From Anaeropeptidivorans aminofermentans (lineage in GTDB: Bacteria; Bacillota; Clostridia; Lachnospirales; UBA5962), in the NCBI RefSeq assembly GCF_940670685.1, contig NZ_OW711693.1, positions 3,162,001 to 3,226,000 of the forward strand: 64,000 bases of DNA, given 5' to 3'. The translations under genes were made by a program, and so were the position numbers. Numbering within the stretch: the first letter of the stretch is position 1; each line of letters begins with the position of its first letter. The notes beneath the pieces were generated by a model. That model made no database searches, was not told the origin of the DNA, and was given only the letters and a program-made list of their open reading frames with translations. Below, one piece after another: positions 53,266 through 61,738 of this stretch.

Positions 53266-54354
53266 CTAAATCACAAGAAGATTGTTGGAAAGCTCCTCAA
53301 TAATCCGGTCGTATATATTATTTGCAGAATTCTCGTCCATTACGTTAAATACACGGTATTTTCTTGCGGTTTTATCCTCAAGCTTTTTCATAACATTTTT
53401 CATCTGGACAATGGATACTTTTGGCTCTTCCCGAGATATTAGAGGCTCATATTTCAATTCGCTTCCCGCCATATGAAAATATACCGAATCGCAGTTAAGC
53501 CTGTATTTGCATATGTTTTTCATATTGCAATAATAATAGTCGCTATATACCGCGGAATAAACAGACAGTATTTCAATATCAGGGTTTAGGGCATTTGCAA
53601 ATATAAAAGGCAGCGTTCCGAAATTATTATGGTAATCCATATTGAAAGGAAGGATTGCATCTGGTACACTTACGAGAAAAATATCCGGTTCTTCCTCCTG
53701 CTCCCAGTTTCTGAAATAATTATTTAAATTCGTGATTTTTTCTGTATCCGATACTTCATTTGCAAACATAAATTCCGGGATACTTCTTATTCCGAATAAT
53801 TCGCTGTAGGGGTTTCCGCTTATGCAAAGAGGCTTGTACCCCATTTGTTCCAAATATTTTTTAAAGGTCAATAGAATCTCAAATTTATTACAGTACTGCC
53901 CAAGGCCTAAGATAAAAACGATGGGCGTGTTTATGCGGCCCATTTTTGCCCTTTTGTCAAATTGATATTTCGTGTCTGAGCCTAAAGATCGGTATGTAAA
54001 TTCCGGAAAGTCCTCATTTGACTTTATATATTTTTCAATATCTTTAGAAAGTATTATTTTTTTCTTCTGATCGACTGCTTGGTTTATTTCTTTAATCAAG
54101 AGCTTGTGATTTATATATCTGAAATCGCAGTAATTAAATAATACCGCATCGCACACATCAAGGCTTTCCTTATAGTTTATTGTAAGCGGCTTATTTAAAA
54201 AACTTCCTCCGTCAACTACGCTTGCGTCCTTTCCGTCAAGGCCTGCGGATTCTGCCACAATATATTTAAAAGGAATATGTTCCGCAAGCAAGGAATCGTA
54301 TCTTGCCAAGGCAGAAGAATTCTTATCAAAATTATATATAAGTAATTTTTCCAT
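53266..54354 (-). CDS. Peptide maturation system protein of Clo7bot-type clusters
   Basis: 362 residues, soluble. MEKLLIYNFDKNSSALARYD at the start, a glycine-rich FILGLGQYCNKFEI in the middle that looks like a nucleotide-binding segment, ISGNPYSELFGI, and an end with YIEE-type helices. It corresponds to the uncharacterised protein that accompanies the CcpM-type radical SAM enzyme in clostridial Cys-rich peptide systems; biochemical role unknown. AAGGAGG before ATG. Ten bases after the radical SAM gene. Confidence 0.65.
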   Translation of the reverse strand: MEKLLIYNFDKNSSALARYDSLLAEHIPFKYIVAESAGLDGKDASVVDGGSFLNKPLTINYKESLDVCDAVLFNYCDFRYINHKLLIKEINQAVDQKKKIILSKDIEKYIKSNEDFPEFTYRSLGSDTKYQFDKRAKMGRINTPIVFILGLGQYCNKFEILLTFKKYLEQMGYKPLCISGNPYSELFGIRSIPEFMFANEVSDTEKITNLNNYFRNWEQEEEPDIFLVSVPDAILPFNMDYHNNFGTLPFIFANALNPDIEILSVYSAVYSDYYYCNMKNICKYRLNCDSVYFHMAGSELKYEPLISREEPKVSIVQMKNVMKKLEDKTARKYRVFNVMDENSANNIYDRIIEELSNNLLVI

Positions 54355-54364
54355 ATAATCCTCC

Positions 54365-55720
54365 TTATATATAACAATTACGCTCCTTTAAATAACAAAT
54401 ATCAGTAAAGCTTACTAAAGTTTTGTTTTTGGTCTCCCTGCAATTATTCAGCTTGCATTTTTTAGATGAACCGTCCCCGCTTGTGTCTGTAAGCATTGCC
54501 GCGCATATATTGCAGTAATAAAAATTCCAACACCGCTTACACTCGTTTTCTGTTATTTTTCCTATGTTAATAAGATTTTTTATCTTATCCGGCAGGTATC
54601 CTCCATGGATATCCCCTATTTTATAATCCTCTTCCATTTCAGTTGCCTTTTCACAAGGGTAAAAATCGCCATAAACATCAATAAAGAGCTTCTTTTCTCC
54701 CGGAATGCAAGTGCCTCCCGGGTGGCTTATAGACGGTGTCCCCTTATAGGGGTTCAGCATATTACGCACCTCATATATAGAAGAAAGGGCCTCTTTAAAC
54801 ATAGGATTTACATGATCCTCATCAATTAAGCCCAGCTGATAAAGCCTTGCCTTAAAAAATTCATAATTATATGCCTCATCGTATTCCTCACTGTGTATAA
54901 TTTCTTTTTTGCAGCCGGAACAGGCGGTTAAATTGCTTTCTGAAAAGAAATCAAGAATTTCTTTAAAATCGCTTTGGGAGGAGGTTTCTGTATTAAAAAA
55001 TATTTTGCTTTTATAAAACTTCGGATATGCCTTTTTTATTTTTATAAGGTTTCGGATAAGGGAGTCGAAATGCCCTTTTCCCTGGGGAAGTTTTTTATTA
55101 TTCTTTGAAGTATCAAGGCTAATAATCAAAGAGAAATCCTTTTCAATTAAAGGCCTTATATTTTCAAGGTTTAGTAACGAAGGATTTACGGTAATGGCAT
55201 AATTTACAAATTTATCGGGATATTTTTCTTCAATATAAGCCATACATTCATTTACAAGCTTTCTTTGAAGAAGGGCGCCTTCTCCGTAAAAGGAAAGGGT
55301 AAAGCAGCTTACATTTGAAGAGCGCCTTATGCCAAAATCTATGGATTCCTTAGCTATTTCTATCGTCATTTTCTTATTGCTATTCATTCTTTCGGTATAG
55401 CGCCCTGAATAGGCACAGTATCCGCATCTTGAGCTGCAATTTTTAGCAATCTCCAAAACCAAGTGATTCAAGCTACAGCTTAAGATATCTTCAAGGCGGT
55501 CTGTGTAGGGATGATATATTTCTTCTACAATGCTTTCAAGAAGCACGCCCTTTTTCTGATACCGTTCTAAAGTTCCTTCGTGTTCTTCAATATTTTCAAA
55601 AAGCTCAAGCTCTTTTAAAGCCATATAATCCTTTTCAGGAATCTGAAGAATAGTATTACTGTATCGGTCATATACATAAAAGTTTTTAGGCGTGGTAAAA
55701 GTCTTAAATACGTAGTTCAT
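54365..55720 (-). CDS. Radical SAM/SPASM peptide maturase (CcpM-like)
   Basis: 451 residues. N-terminal region about 1-85 may be a leader-binding domain (YVFKTFTTPKNFYVYDRYSN). Radical SAM cluster motif CSSRCGYCAYSG (CxxxCxxC) near residue 100, then FYGEGALL. C-terminal SPASM-type cysteines in GGTCIPGEKKLFIDVYG, FYPCEKA, CKRCWNFYYCNIC and later pairs bind auxiliary iron-sulfur clusters. ATG at 55720 with GGGGGG upstream. First gene of the operon; it probably modifies the precursor at 52728. With no cysteine in that core, a carbon-carbon, carbon-oxygen or epimerisation reaction is more likely than a thioether. Confidence 0.85.
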   Translation of the reverse strand: MNYVFKTFTTPKNFYVYDRYSNTILQIPEKDYMALKELELFENIEEHEGTLERYQKKGVLLESIVEEIYHPYTDRLEDILSCSLNHLVLEIAKNCSSRCGYCAYSGRYTERMNSNKKMTIEIAKESIDFGIRRSSNVSCFTLSFYGEGALLQRKLVNECMAYIEEKYPDKFVNYAITVNPSLLNLENIRPLIEKDFSLIISLDTSKNNKKLPQGKGHFDSLIRNLIKIKKAYPKFYKSKIFFNTETSSQSDFKEILDFFSESNLTACSGCKKEIIHSEEYDEAYNYEFFKARLYQLGLIDEDHVNPMFKEALSSIYEVRNMLNPYKGTPSISHPGGTCIPGEKKLFIDVYGDFYPCEKATEMEEDYKIGDIHGGYLPDKIKNLINIGKITENECKRCWNFYYCNICAAMLTDTSGDGSSKKCKLNNCRETKNKTLVSFTDICYLKERNCYI

Positions 55721-55826
55721 ATGCAATTCCCCCCTTCACATTAATCTATATTATTGATGCAAAAACTATATGATGGTTCTGATCTATGTAAACCTTATAA
55801 AAGGATTCATCTATATCCTACTTTAA

Positions 55827-55855
55827 ATTTTACAGCATAACTGACTTACCGACAA
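55827..55855 (-). promoter_or_regulatory. Promoter of the RiPP operon
   Basis: Minus strand TTGTCG (55850-55855), 17-base spacer, TAAAAT (55827-55832), about 100 bases upstream of the radical SAM gene. Confidence 0.6.
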
Positions 55856-55864
55856 TTGATATGG

Positions 55865-55897
55865 CATTAGATGTAGATCAAGGGTCACAAGATACTT
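55865..55897 (-). promoter_or_regulatory. LytTR-like repeat pair upstream of the RiPP operon
   Basis: Minus strand AAGTATCTTGTG (55886-55897) and CTACATCTAATG (55865-55876), 21 bp apart and nine bases from the -35. Period and distance equal those before agrBD, and the ATCT core is shared. Confidence 0.6.
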
Positions 55898-56127
55898 TTT
55901 CATGGTGAAAATTGTAGTTTTATATTATAATAATAACCAAATTGTATAAATATAGATTATTATGATATCCATTAGGCAATATATTTAAATGGGTTTATTT
56001 CTTTTACTTTGCAGTTATGTAAGTATTTACCATAGTCAGCGTATTTGAAAAAATTTTTTTACAAAAGGATTAAAAATACAGTAAAATTAAAGCCAAGGCT
56101 TTAACCCATTCTTCTTTACTTAGACAT

Positions 56128-56155
56128 AAAAAACTCCCTTTTCAGGGAGTTTTTC
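56128..56155. terminator. Bidirectional terminator
   Basis: AAAAACTCCCT / AGGGAGTTTTT stem with A and T runs; convergence point between the gene at 56301 and the RiPP promoter region. Confidence 0.8.
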
Positions 56156-56166
56156 TCTTTTTCTTA

Positions 56167-56305
56167 TATAGTAAATTTATCATGAAGAAGCAGCAAAAGC
56201 CTATTCCCTTAAGGCTCAAAAACACGGATTTCCTTCGGAAACGGCACATTTTTGAGCCTTCATGAATATACGGCTTTGCTACTATTTAACTTTAAATTTA
56301 CTATA
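56167..56305. repeat. F1 repeat copy 17, overlapping a stop codon
   Basis: 139 bp, perfect TATAGTAAATTT / AAATTTACTATA tips, reverse orientation (GATTTCCTTCGGAAACGG). Its right tip TATAG supplies the last codon base(s) and the TAG stop of the gene ending at 56301. Confidence 0.9.
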
Positions 56306-56729
56306 TACTTTCGCCATATGTTTCTGCAATAGCCTTAGGGGAGTAGCTAAGCATCTTTCTAAATTCCACAGAAGCTTCCTTGATGGCTTCTTTATTGTAT
56401 GCACCGGCTTTCTTCAAGGATTCTATCTTATTTTTTAATATAAAATAGTCTTCCAAGACCTTCTCCTCTTTAAAATAAAGAATAACAATTTTATCCTTAA
56501 TTTCTTCATCGGCGGCAAGGTCTGTAGAAATGAAATTATCCTCGGGAAAGCTTAATACATGAAACTTTTCAGCTATTTCTGCTGCCGCTTCTTTAATTTC
56601 AGCATATTCGCTTTTCGTAAGAATCGGGCTTAACGCCAGGTTTTTAACCTCTTGAGAAACGATTTCACAAAATGCTTCTATCATGCCTAAATCAAATGAA
56701 TTTTTATGGAATCCGGGTAATTTATCCAA
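56301..56729 (-). CDS. Conserved-looking hypothetical protein
   Basis: 142 residues from a TTG at 56729 with AGGAGG seven bases upstream. Soluble, mostly alpha-helical, acidic (LTKSEYAEIKEAAAEIAEKF, VEFRKMLSYSPKAIAETYG). One short beta-like stretch KDKIVILYF. No family recognised. Its last codons (ESI) and the TAG stop coincide with the tip of F1 copy 17, so the repeat may have shortened the gene. A longer reading from 56819 lacks a ribosome site. Confidence 0.65.
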   Translation of the reverse strand: MDKLPGFHKNSFDLGMIEAFCEIVSQEVKNLALSPILTKSEYAEIKEAAAEIAEKFHVLSFPEDNFISTDLAADEEIKDKIVILYFKEEKVLEDYFILKNKIESLKKAGAYNKEAIKEASVEFRKMLSYSPKAIAETYGESI

Positions 56730-56848
56730 TGATATCCTCCTATACAATACATACACCATATATTTATCCGTATTTTCGGCCTCACGCTTATTGCAGTGAA
56801 TAAACTTAAATAAGACCAAGTTTATTTGCTATGGACCTAAGAAAAACT

Positions 56849-56890
56849 TATTAAACTTAAAATCAAAGACAGTTTTTAAGTTTAATAAGT
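56849..56890. other. Palindromic hairpin
   Basis: CTTATTAAACTTAAAA and TTTTTAAGTTTAATAAG form a 15-16 bp AT-rich stem between two hypothetical genes. No T-run. Confidence 0.5.
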
Positions 56891-56930
56891 ATACATAAGC
56901 TTTAAAAATACTTGCTCTGTATAAAAAGTA

Positions 56931-56955
56931 TGCCGCTTTTAAAAGCGGCATTTTA
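56931..56955 (-). terminator. Terminator of the gene at 56961
   Basis: TGCCGCTTTT / AAAAGCGGCA perfect palindrome; on the minus strand it is followed by TACTTTTTAT. Confidence 0.75.
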
Positions 56956-56960
56956 AATGA

Positions 56961-57251
56961 TTAACTTATTTGAATTTCCTTTGCTTCTTCCGGCTTGAAA
57001 TCATTTTCCAAGTCGTATATATTATGGGAGGTGAAATCTCTAAGCTGTCTATCCTCTAAGGAATAGCATCTCATAAAACGATTGGCATTCACCATTGTCC
57101 AATGCTCGGCATCCCATGTTAAGTATCCGTCTTCGTCTGTTTTTTTATTGTGAAGTATGAAATCTACCTGTCTATTATCTCTCATTAAATCAATAAGGCT
57201 TTTATAGGTTACTTCAAGTTCCTTTTTATGGATTACGTCGTAAGCTTTCAT
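56961..57251 (-). CDS. Small hypothetical protein
   Basis: 96 residues from ATG at 57251 with GGAGG four bases upstream. MKAYDVIHKKELEVTYKSLIDLM, then WDAEHWTMVNANRFMRCYS and an acidic end. Soluble, no signal or membrane segment, one cysteine. No family recognised. Upstream readings to 57314 are rejected for lack of a ribosome site. Confidence 0.65.
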   Translation of the reverse strand: MKAYDVIHKKELEVTYKSLIDLMRDNRQVDFILHNKKTDEDGYLTWDAEHWTMVNANRFMRCYSLEDRQLRDFTSHNIYDLENDFKPEEAKEIQIS

Positions 57252-57442
57252 AATTCCTCCGTATAATAAAATAATATTTGCAAAGCTTCCATCTCGCTTC
57301 GTCATATAGTTCAAGTATATAACTGAATTATCAATAAATCAACAATAAATATAAGAAAGAGCTTGTTTACGGAAGGGTATTTATTATATTTATAGATGGA
57401 AATCCTTATGAATATCCTGATGTTGAAATCTGTAAAGCATAT

Positions 57443-60067
57443 TTATTTTCTATCCTCTGCAAACCCGTATTTTATTTTAATCCGGTCTAATTTTTCAAGC
57501 ATAGGCTCTGCCGCAAGCCAAAGGAAAAATACTGTTGCAGCGGCTTGAATACAATCCATTGGGAATCCGGAAGCATAATAGGTCAATATGATATTTAAAT
57601 TCAAATCCTTTGACACCATAACGGCAGAAGCAAAGTTCATGATGCCTCCGTATATAATAATAGCCGATAAAGCCCCGAATGTGCATAGGGATACTTTATT
57701 GCGCCTTAAAACCCTTCTGCTGAATATAACCCCCGATAAAAATCCGATAATCCCCATGGAAAACATCTGCCATGGGGTCCAAGGTCCTTGGCCCATGATG
57801 ATATTTGAAATAAGCACTGTCATTGCCCCTATAAGAAAACCTGTTTCGCTGCCCAAGGCAATCCCTGAAATAATAACCAGCGCCATAACAGGCTTAAACT
57901 GAGGCAGCATGAAAAAAGCAGCCCTTCCTGCTACCCCTAAAGCGCATAATACAGCTATAAGAACCAATTCCCTCGCCTGGGGCTTCCGCCCTTCAAAGAT
58001 AAGAAAAAACGGCGCCATACATTCCAAGAGGACAAGCAGCCCAATGAGATAATATTTTTTGTGGTCAAAATAATAAGCGCCTGCAAATAAAGTCAAGGGA
58101 ATAAGAAGTAAAATTATAAATACCGCCCCTCTGGTGCCTTTAGAAAGTTTTCCTTTTTCCTTCGGCCTCTGAACATCAAAAGAAGCATCAGCGGGCCTTC
58201 CTATGGATAGTATTAGCCCAAATAACCCTCCTATAAGCAAAGCAGCTATTTTAATATGACTTTCATTAAATGAGGCCGCATCATTTCCTCTAATAACCTG
58301 AATAAGAGAAAATAAAACCCCAAGGGCCGATATACTCCCTATGATTTTTTGCCATAGAGGACGCTTCTTTAATTCCTTTTTGCTATCTGCTTTCGAAGGC
58401 TTCGGCAAAGGCTCCTTCTGCTCCGGAAGCTCAGGTTCTGAAGGAATTTCTCCTCCGCAAGCGATAATCACATCTTCTGCCGTAATTGCATTTGGTATGA
58501 TGCTTCTTGCCATACGATTGGCAGAAGTTGTGTAAAAGCTGTTTCCTGAGAAGAATTCTCTTGGGGTGCCTTCCGTAACAATATCCCCGTCAAAAAACAA
58601 AGCGCATCGATGGGCATATTTTCCGCAGAATTCAATGTCGTGGCTCACCATTAAAACCGTCATGGACTTTTGTATAAGAGAATTTATAATCCCTGCAAAG
58701 ACCTGCTTAAATTCAGCATCAAGCCCCTTTGTAGGCTCGTCCAGAAGCAAAATATCCGGCTCAAGAAGTAAAACCTTCCCTAAGGCAGCTCTTTGCTGCT
58801 CTCCCCCTGAAAAGTCGTAGGGGTGACGGTCAAGGAGACCCTCCAGCCTGCAAAGGCTTACTATGTGAGAAATTTTTCTTTCTCTTTCCTCTTCTGTAGT
58901 GTTTTCTATATCAATTACTTCCTCCAAATCTTCTCTGACGGTTTTTTTAATAAAAAGCGCCTGAGGGTTTTGCGGAAGCATACCTATTTTCCCACTTATA
59001 TTCACTGTTCCCCGATAGGGCTTATTGAGTTTTCCTAGGAGCTTAAGGCATGTGGTCTTTCCTGTGGCGTTACCCCCAAGAAGGGTCATAAATTCCCCTT
59101 GATGAACCTTTAAAGAAAGGCCCTTAATTACATCGGGAAGCCCTTTCTCATATTTAAACCATAGATCCTCTGCAAAAATGCTTACTTTCTCCAAAGGCTT
59201 CGGCGGAGAAGGAAATGCTATTTCTTTTATGGGGTTTTCCCCGGCATATGCCGTAAGCCATTTTCGCCCGTCCCCTACAGTAATCGGGCAGGGCGCTTTA
59301 TTTTCTACCGCCGACCAAATACGCATGGGAGAAGGCATCCCAAGAAACATTCCATGGCCTGTGTTTTTTAGAGCAATGGCAGCTTCTTTTGGGCTTCCTT
59401 CTGTTATTATCTTTCCTTTATCCATTACCGCAACATAGCTTGCAAGGGGAAAGGCCTCTTCAAGGCGATGCTCCGTAAGTATTACGGTAGTGCCTAATTC
59501 CCTGTTAATTTTTCCGACAACAGAAAGGAAATCAGAAGCGGCAATGGGGTCAAGCTGGCTGGTAGGCTCATCAAGAATCAATACCTCCGGCTGCATAACC
59601 ATAATGGAGGCTAAATTAAGCATCTGCTTCTGGCCGCCTGATAATTCTGTTACATCTTTATAAAACCAGCTTTCGATACCGAAAAAAGACGCCGTCTCGC
59701 TTACCCGCCTGCGAATTGCAGGCGTATCATAGCCAAGGCTTTCAAGGCCGAAGGCAAGCTCATGCCATACCTTATCTGTAACAATTTGATTTTCAGGGCT
59801 TTGCATTACAAAGCCAATAGCCCTGCTTTGCTCTTTTGAGCCTATTTCGGCGAGGGGAATGCCTTTAAAGTATATTTCCCCTGCTCTGGTTCCGTAAGGC
59901 GTAAGAACGCTTTTAAGCTGCCTTAAAAGGGTAGATTTGCCGCAGCCGGAAGGCCCGCATAATATCATAAACTCCCCTTGATTTATTTTAAGGGTAAAAT
60001 CGTCAATTGCTTTCATCGTCTGCTTAGGATAAATAAAGCTTAAATTTCTGATTGCAAACGTCTCCAT
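57443..60067 (-). CDS. ECF transporter fusion: two ATPases plus S component
   Basis: 874 residues. First ATPase about 1-240 (Walker A CGPSGCGKST, signature ELSGGQKQ, LILDEPTSQLD); second about 295-520 (LGGNATGKTTC, DFSGGEQQRAALGK, LLLDEPTKGLD). A charged Pro/Glu linker about 540-575 leads to four membrane helices and then, from about 695, an ECF S-component-like domain (LVLIAVLCALGVAGRAAF, PQFKPVMALVIISGIALG, MGQGPWTPWQMF) of the type seen in CbrT-like cobalamin carriers. EcfA, EcfA' and S in one chain is unusual. It overlaps ecfT by 28 bases and lies behind a B12 riboswitch, so cobalamin or a corrinoid is the likely substrate. ATG 60067 with GGGAGG upstream. Confidence 0.88.
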   Translation of the reverse strand: METFAIRNLSFIYPKQTMKAIDDFTLKINQGEFMILCGPSGCGKSTLLRQLKSVLTPYGTRAGEIYFKGIPLAEIGSKEQSRAIGFVMQSPENQIVTDKVWHELAFGLESLGYDTPAIRRRVSETASFFGIESWFYKDVTELSGGQKQMLNLASIMVMQPEVLILDEPTSQLDPIAASDFLSVVGKINRELGTTVILTEHRLEEAFPLASYVAVMDKGKIITEGSPKEAAIALKNTGHGMFLGMPSPMRIWSAVENKAPCPITVGDGRKWLTAYAGENPIKEIAFPSPPKPLEKVSIFAEDLWFKYEKGLPDVIKGLSLKVHQGEFMTLLGGNATGKTTCLKLLGKLNKPYRGTVNISGKIGMLPQNPQALFIKKTVREDLEEVIDIENTTEEERERKISHIVSLCRLEGLLDRHPYDFSGGEQQRAALGKVLLLEPDILLLDEPTKGLDAEFKQVFAGIINSLIQKSMTVLMVSHDIEFCGKYAHRCALFFDGDIVTEGTPREFFSGNSFYTTSANRMARSIIPNAITAEDVIIACGGEIPSEPELPEQKEPLPKPSKADSKKELKKRPLWQKIIGSISALGVLFSLIQVIRGNDAASFNESHIKIAALLIGGLFGLILSIGRPADASFDVQRPKEKGKLSKGTRGAVFIILLLIPLTLFAGAYYFDHKKYYLIGLLVLLECMAPFFLIFEGRKPQARELVLIAVLCALGVAGRAAFFMLPQFKPVMALVIISGIALGSETGFLIGAMTVLISNIIMGQGPWTPWQMFSMGIIGFLSGVIFSRRVLRRNKVSLCTFGALSAIIIYGGIMNFASAVMVSKDLNLNIILTYYASGFPMDCIQAAATVFFLWLAAEPMLEKLDRIKIKYGFAEDRK

Positions 60068-60936
60068 TTTCGATCCTCCCTTATGTTTATAATAAAAGGC
60101 GTAAGGCAAAGAGCCATATAGCAAAGCTGAAAAAAGATGGTTAAAAGGCTTATTTCAGCACCCTTTAACGTCGGATAATACCGCCATTCCATTTTGCCTG
60201 TAATCCAGCCCCAGTTGACAGCAATAACACAAAATATAAGCCAAGCCAATGCTTTTTTATCCCTTTTGTTAAAATAATAAATAGAAAAAGCCGTCCTTCC
60301 AGGCAGCCCATAGCCTCGGCTTTTCATGCTATCCGCCGTTTCAATGGCATTTTCAAGGCTCCATGTAATAAGAATAGATAAAATTCTTATGCCAATTTTA
60401 GCTCTTTTGAAGAAGCTTCCCTTAGAAATATCAAAGCCCATGGCTTTCTGGGTATCCGCCGCCAACTGCGCACGGGCCTTAAATTTAGGCACAAAGCCCA
60501 AAGCCATAGATAGTATCAAGGATACGGAAGGGATAATTCTGCCAAAAAGATATATGAATTTATCTGATGTCATAATTTCTGTATAGCATGAAAACCATGT
60601 TATTACAGCCATCAGCATAAAAGCGGCCCCTATGCCGTAAATAATGCTTTCTAAGGTAAGGGGATTGCCCGACGGCAGATACGTAAGCAGCGTAGCCCCT
60701 TGATGGTTAAAGATAGGATTGATAAGCATCGCCATAAGCACCATAGGCAGCATGTATAAAAGGCTGAAACGGATGGCCTTATGCCCTTTAAGATAAATCC
60801 CATAAGCTGTAGAGCAGCATAGGGAGATAAGCAGATATAAAGGGTGCATAAAGCACATGGAATATAAAAGGACGAATCCGAAATAAATAAAGTTTATAAT
60901 AGGGTGATAGCTTGAAAAAGTATCTTTATTTTTCGT
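60040..60936 (-). CDS. ecfT: ECF transporter transmembrane component EcfT (apparent ACG start)
   Basis: About 298 residues if translation begins at ACG 60936. Upstream of the first ATG (60858) the same frame reads KNKDTFSSYHPIINFIYFGF, the conserved EcfT N-terminus, and is closed by TAA five codons higher, with no ATG, GTG or TTG between. GGGAGG stands eight bases before the ACG, exactly where ATG is expected. Later features: DSMKSRGYGLPGRTAF, the EcfT coupling motif that contacts the ATPases, and about five helices. Either ACG is used at low efficiency, the start mutated, or the base is a sequencing error. Confidence 0.82.
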   Translation of the reverse strand, partial: TKNKDTFSSYHPIINFIYFGFVLLYSMCFMHPLYLLISLCCSTAYGIYLKGHKAIRFSLLYMLPMVLMAMLINPIFNHQGATLLTYLPSGNPLTLESIIYGIGAAFMLMAVITWFSCYTEIMTSDKFIYLFGRIIPSVSLILSMALGFVPKFKARAQLAADTQKAMGFDISKGSFFKRAKIGIRILSILITWSLENAIETADSMKSRGYGLPGRTAFSIYYFNKRDKKALAWLIFCVIAVNWGWITGKMEWRYYPTLKGAEISLLTIFFQLCYMALCLTPFIINIREDRKWRRLQSEI

Positions 60937-61125
60937 TTGTTATCCCTCCCTAAAAATACAAAATGGCTTTATGGTTCCTAAACTTGTCTTTAATTCACTT
61001 TGGAATAAAAGCAAGTTGACTATCCTTATTCATAAAAAATTCATTATATATGTTTGAAGTTTAATAAGTATTATTCCCATAAAAATTAAAATCCCAAAAA
61101 ATCTTTTTAAGCTGAAAATAAGACT

Positions 61126-61265
61126 TATGGTAAATTTAAAGTGAATCAGCAACAAAACCGTACCTTCATGAAAGCTCAAAACTATACCCTTCCCGAAAGA
61201 AGTCTGTATTTTTGAATATAGTAGCAGATAGGTTTTTGTTCCTTCTTCATAATAAATTTATCATA
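61126..61265. repeat. F1 repeat copy 18, inside the riboswitch leader
   Basis: 140 bp, TATGGTAAATTT to AAATTTATCATA; centre AGCTCAAAACTATACCCTTC. Lies between the riboswitch terminator and ecfT, so it is part of the transporter mRNA leader. Confidence 0.8.
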
Positions 61266-61302
61266 CATAATTAAAGCTTAATTTTTATAATATTATTTGC
61301 AT

Positions 61303-61485
61303 AAAAAAACGACCATGCGTAACCATGATCGGTACCCGGCAGTAACAGGCTACCTGAAGTTATTGTAAAAAAGACGTCTCCTGGCTTGCTTCTGGGTCAT
61401 TGTCCTTTTAAGGACGAACGCCTGCTTCGCTTACAGTGGCCGTACCGCTCGTGAATTTCACACGATTCCGTTTCTTTGTATTCTT
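61303..61485 (-). promoter_or_regulatory. Cobalamin (B12) riboswitch with terminator
   Basis: Minus strand: GGAATCGTGTGAAATTCACG, GAGCGGTACGGCCACTGTAA and the B12 box AAGCAAGCCAGGAGAC appear in the canonical order. The expression platform is a CGATCATG / CATGGTCG hairpin (61310-61331) followed by seven T, so bound cobalamin would stop transcription ahead of the ECF transporter genes. Confidence 0.9.
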
Positions 61486-61586
61486 ATTTTGTCATAAAAG
61501 TCTATCACGGGAGATTCTTCCTGTCAAGGCGGCGCTTATAAGATCAGAGATAGTTTTCTATATGCTCTTGAAATCACGCGTATGCT

Positions 61587-61725
61587 TATAGTAAATTTAA
61601 AGTTAAACAGTAGCAAAACCGTATATTCGTGAGGATTCAAAAATGTACTGTTTCCGAAGGAAATCCGTGTTTTTAAATTCGCAGCGAATCGGCTTATGCT
61701 GCTTCTTTATAAGAAATTTACTATA
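61587..61725. repeat. F1 repeat copy 19
   Basis: 139 bp, perfect TATAGTAAATTT / AAATTTACTATA tips; core TACTGTTTCCGAAGGAAATC. Fourteen bases from the stop codon of the next leftward gene. Confidence 0.9.
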
Positions 61726-61738
61726 ACCTATAGTCTTA

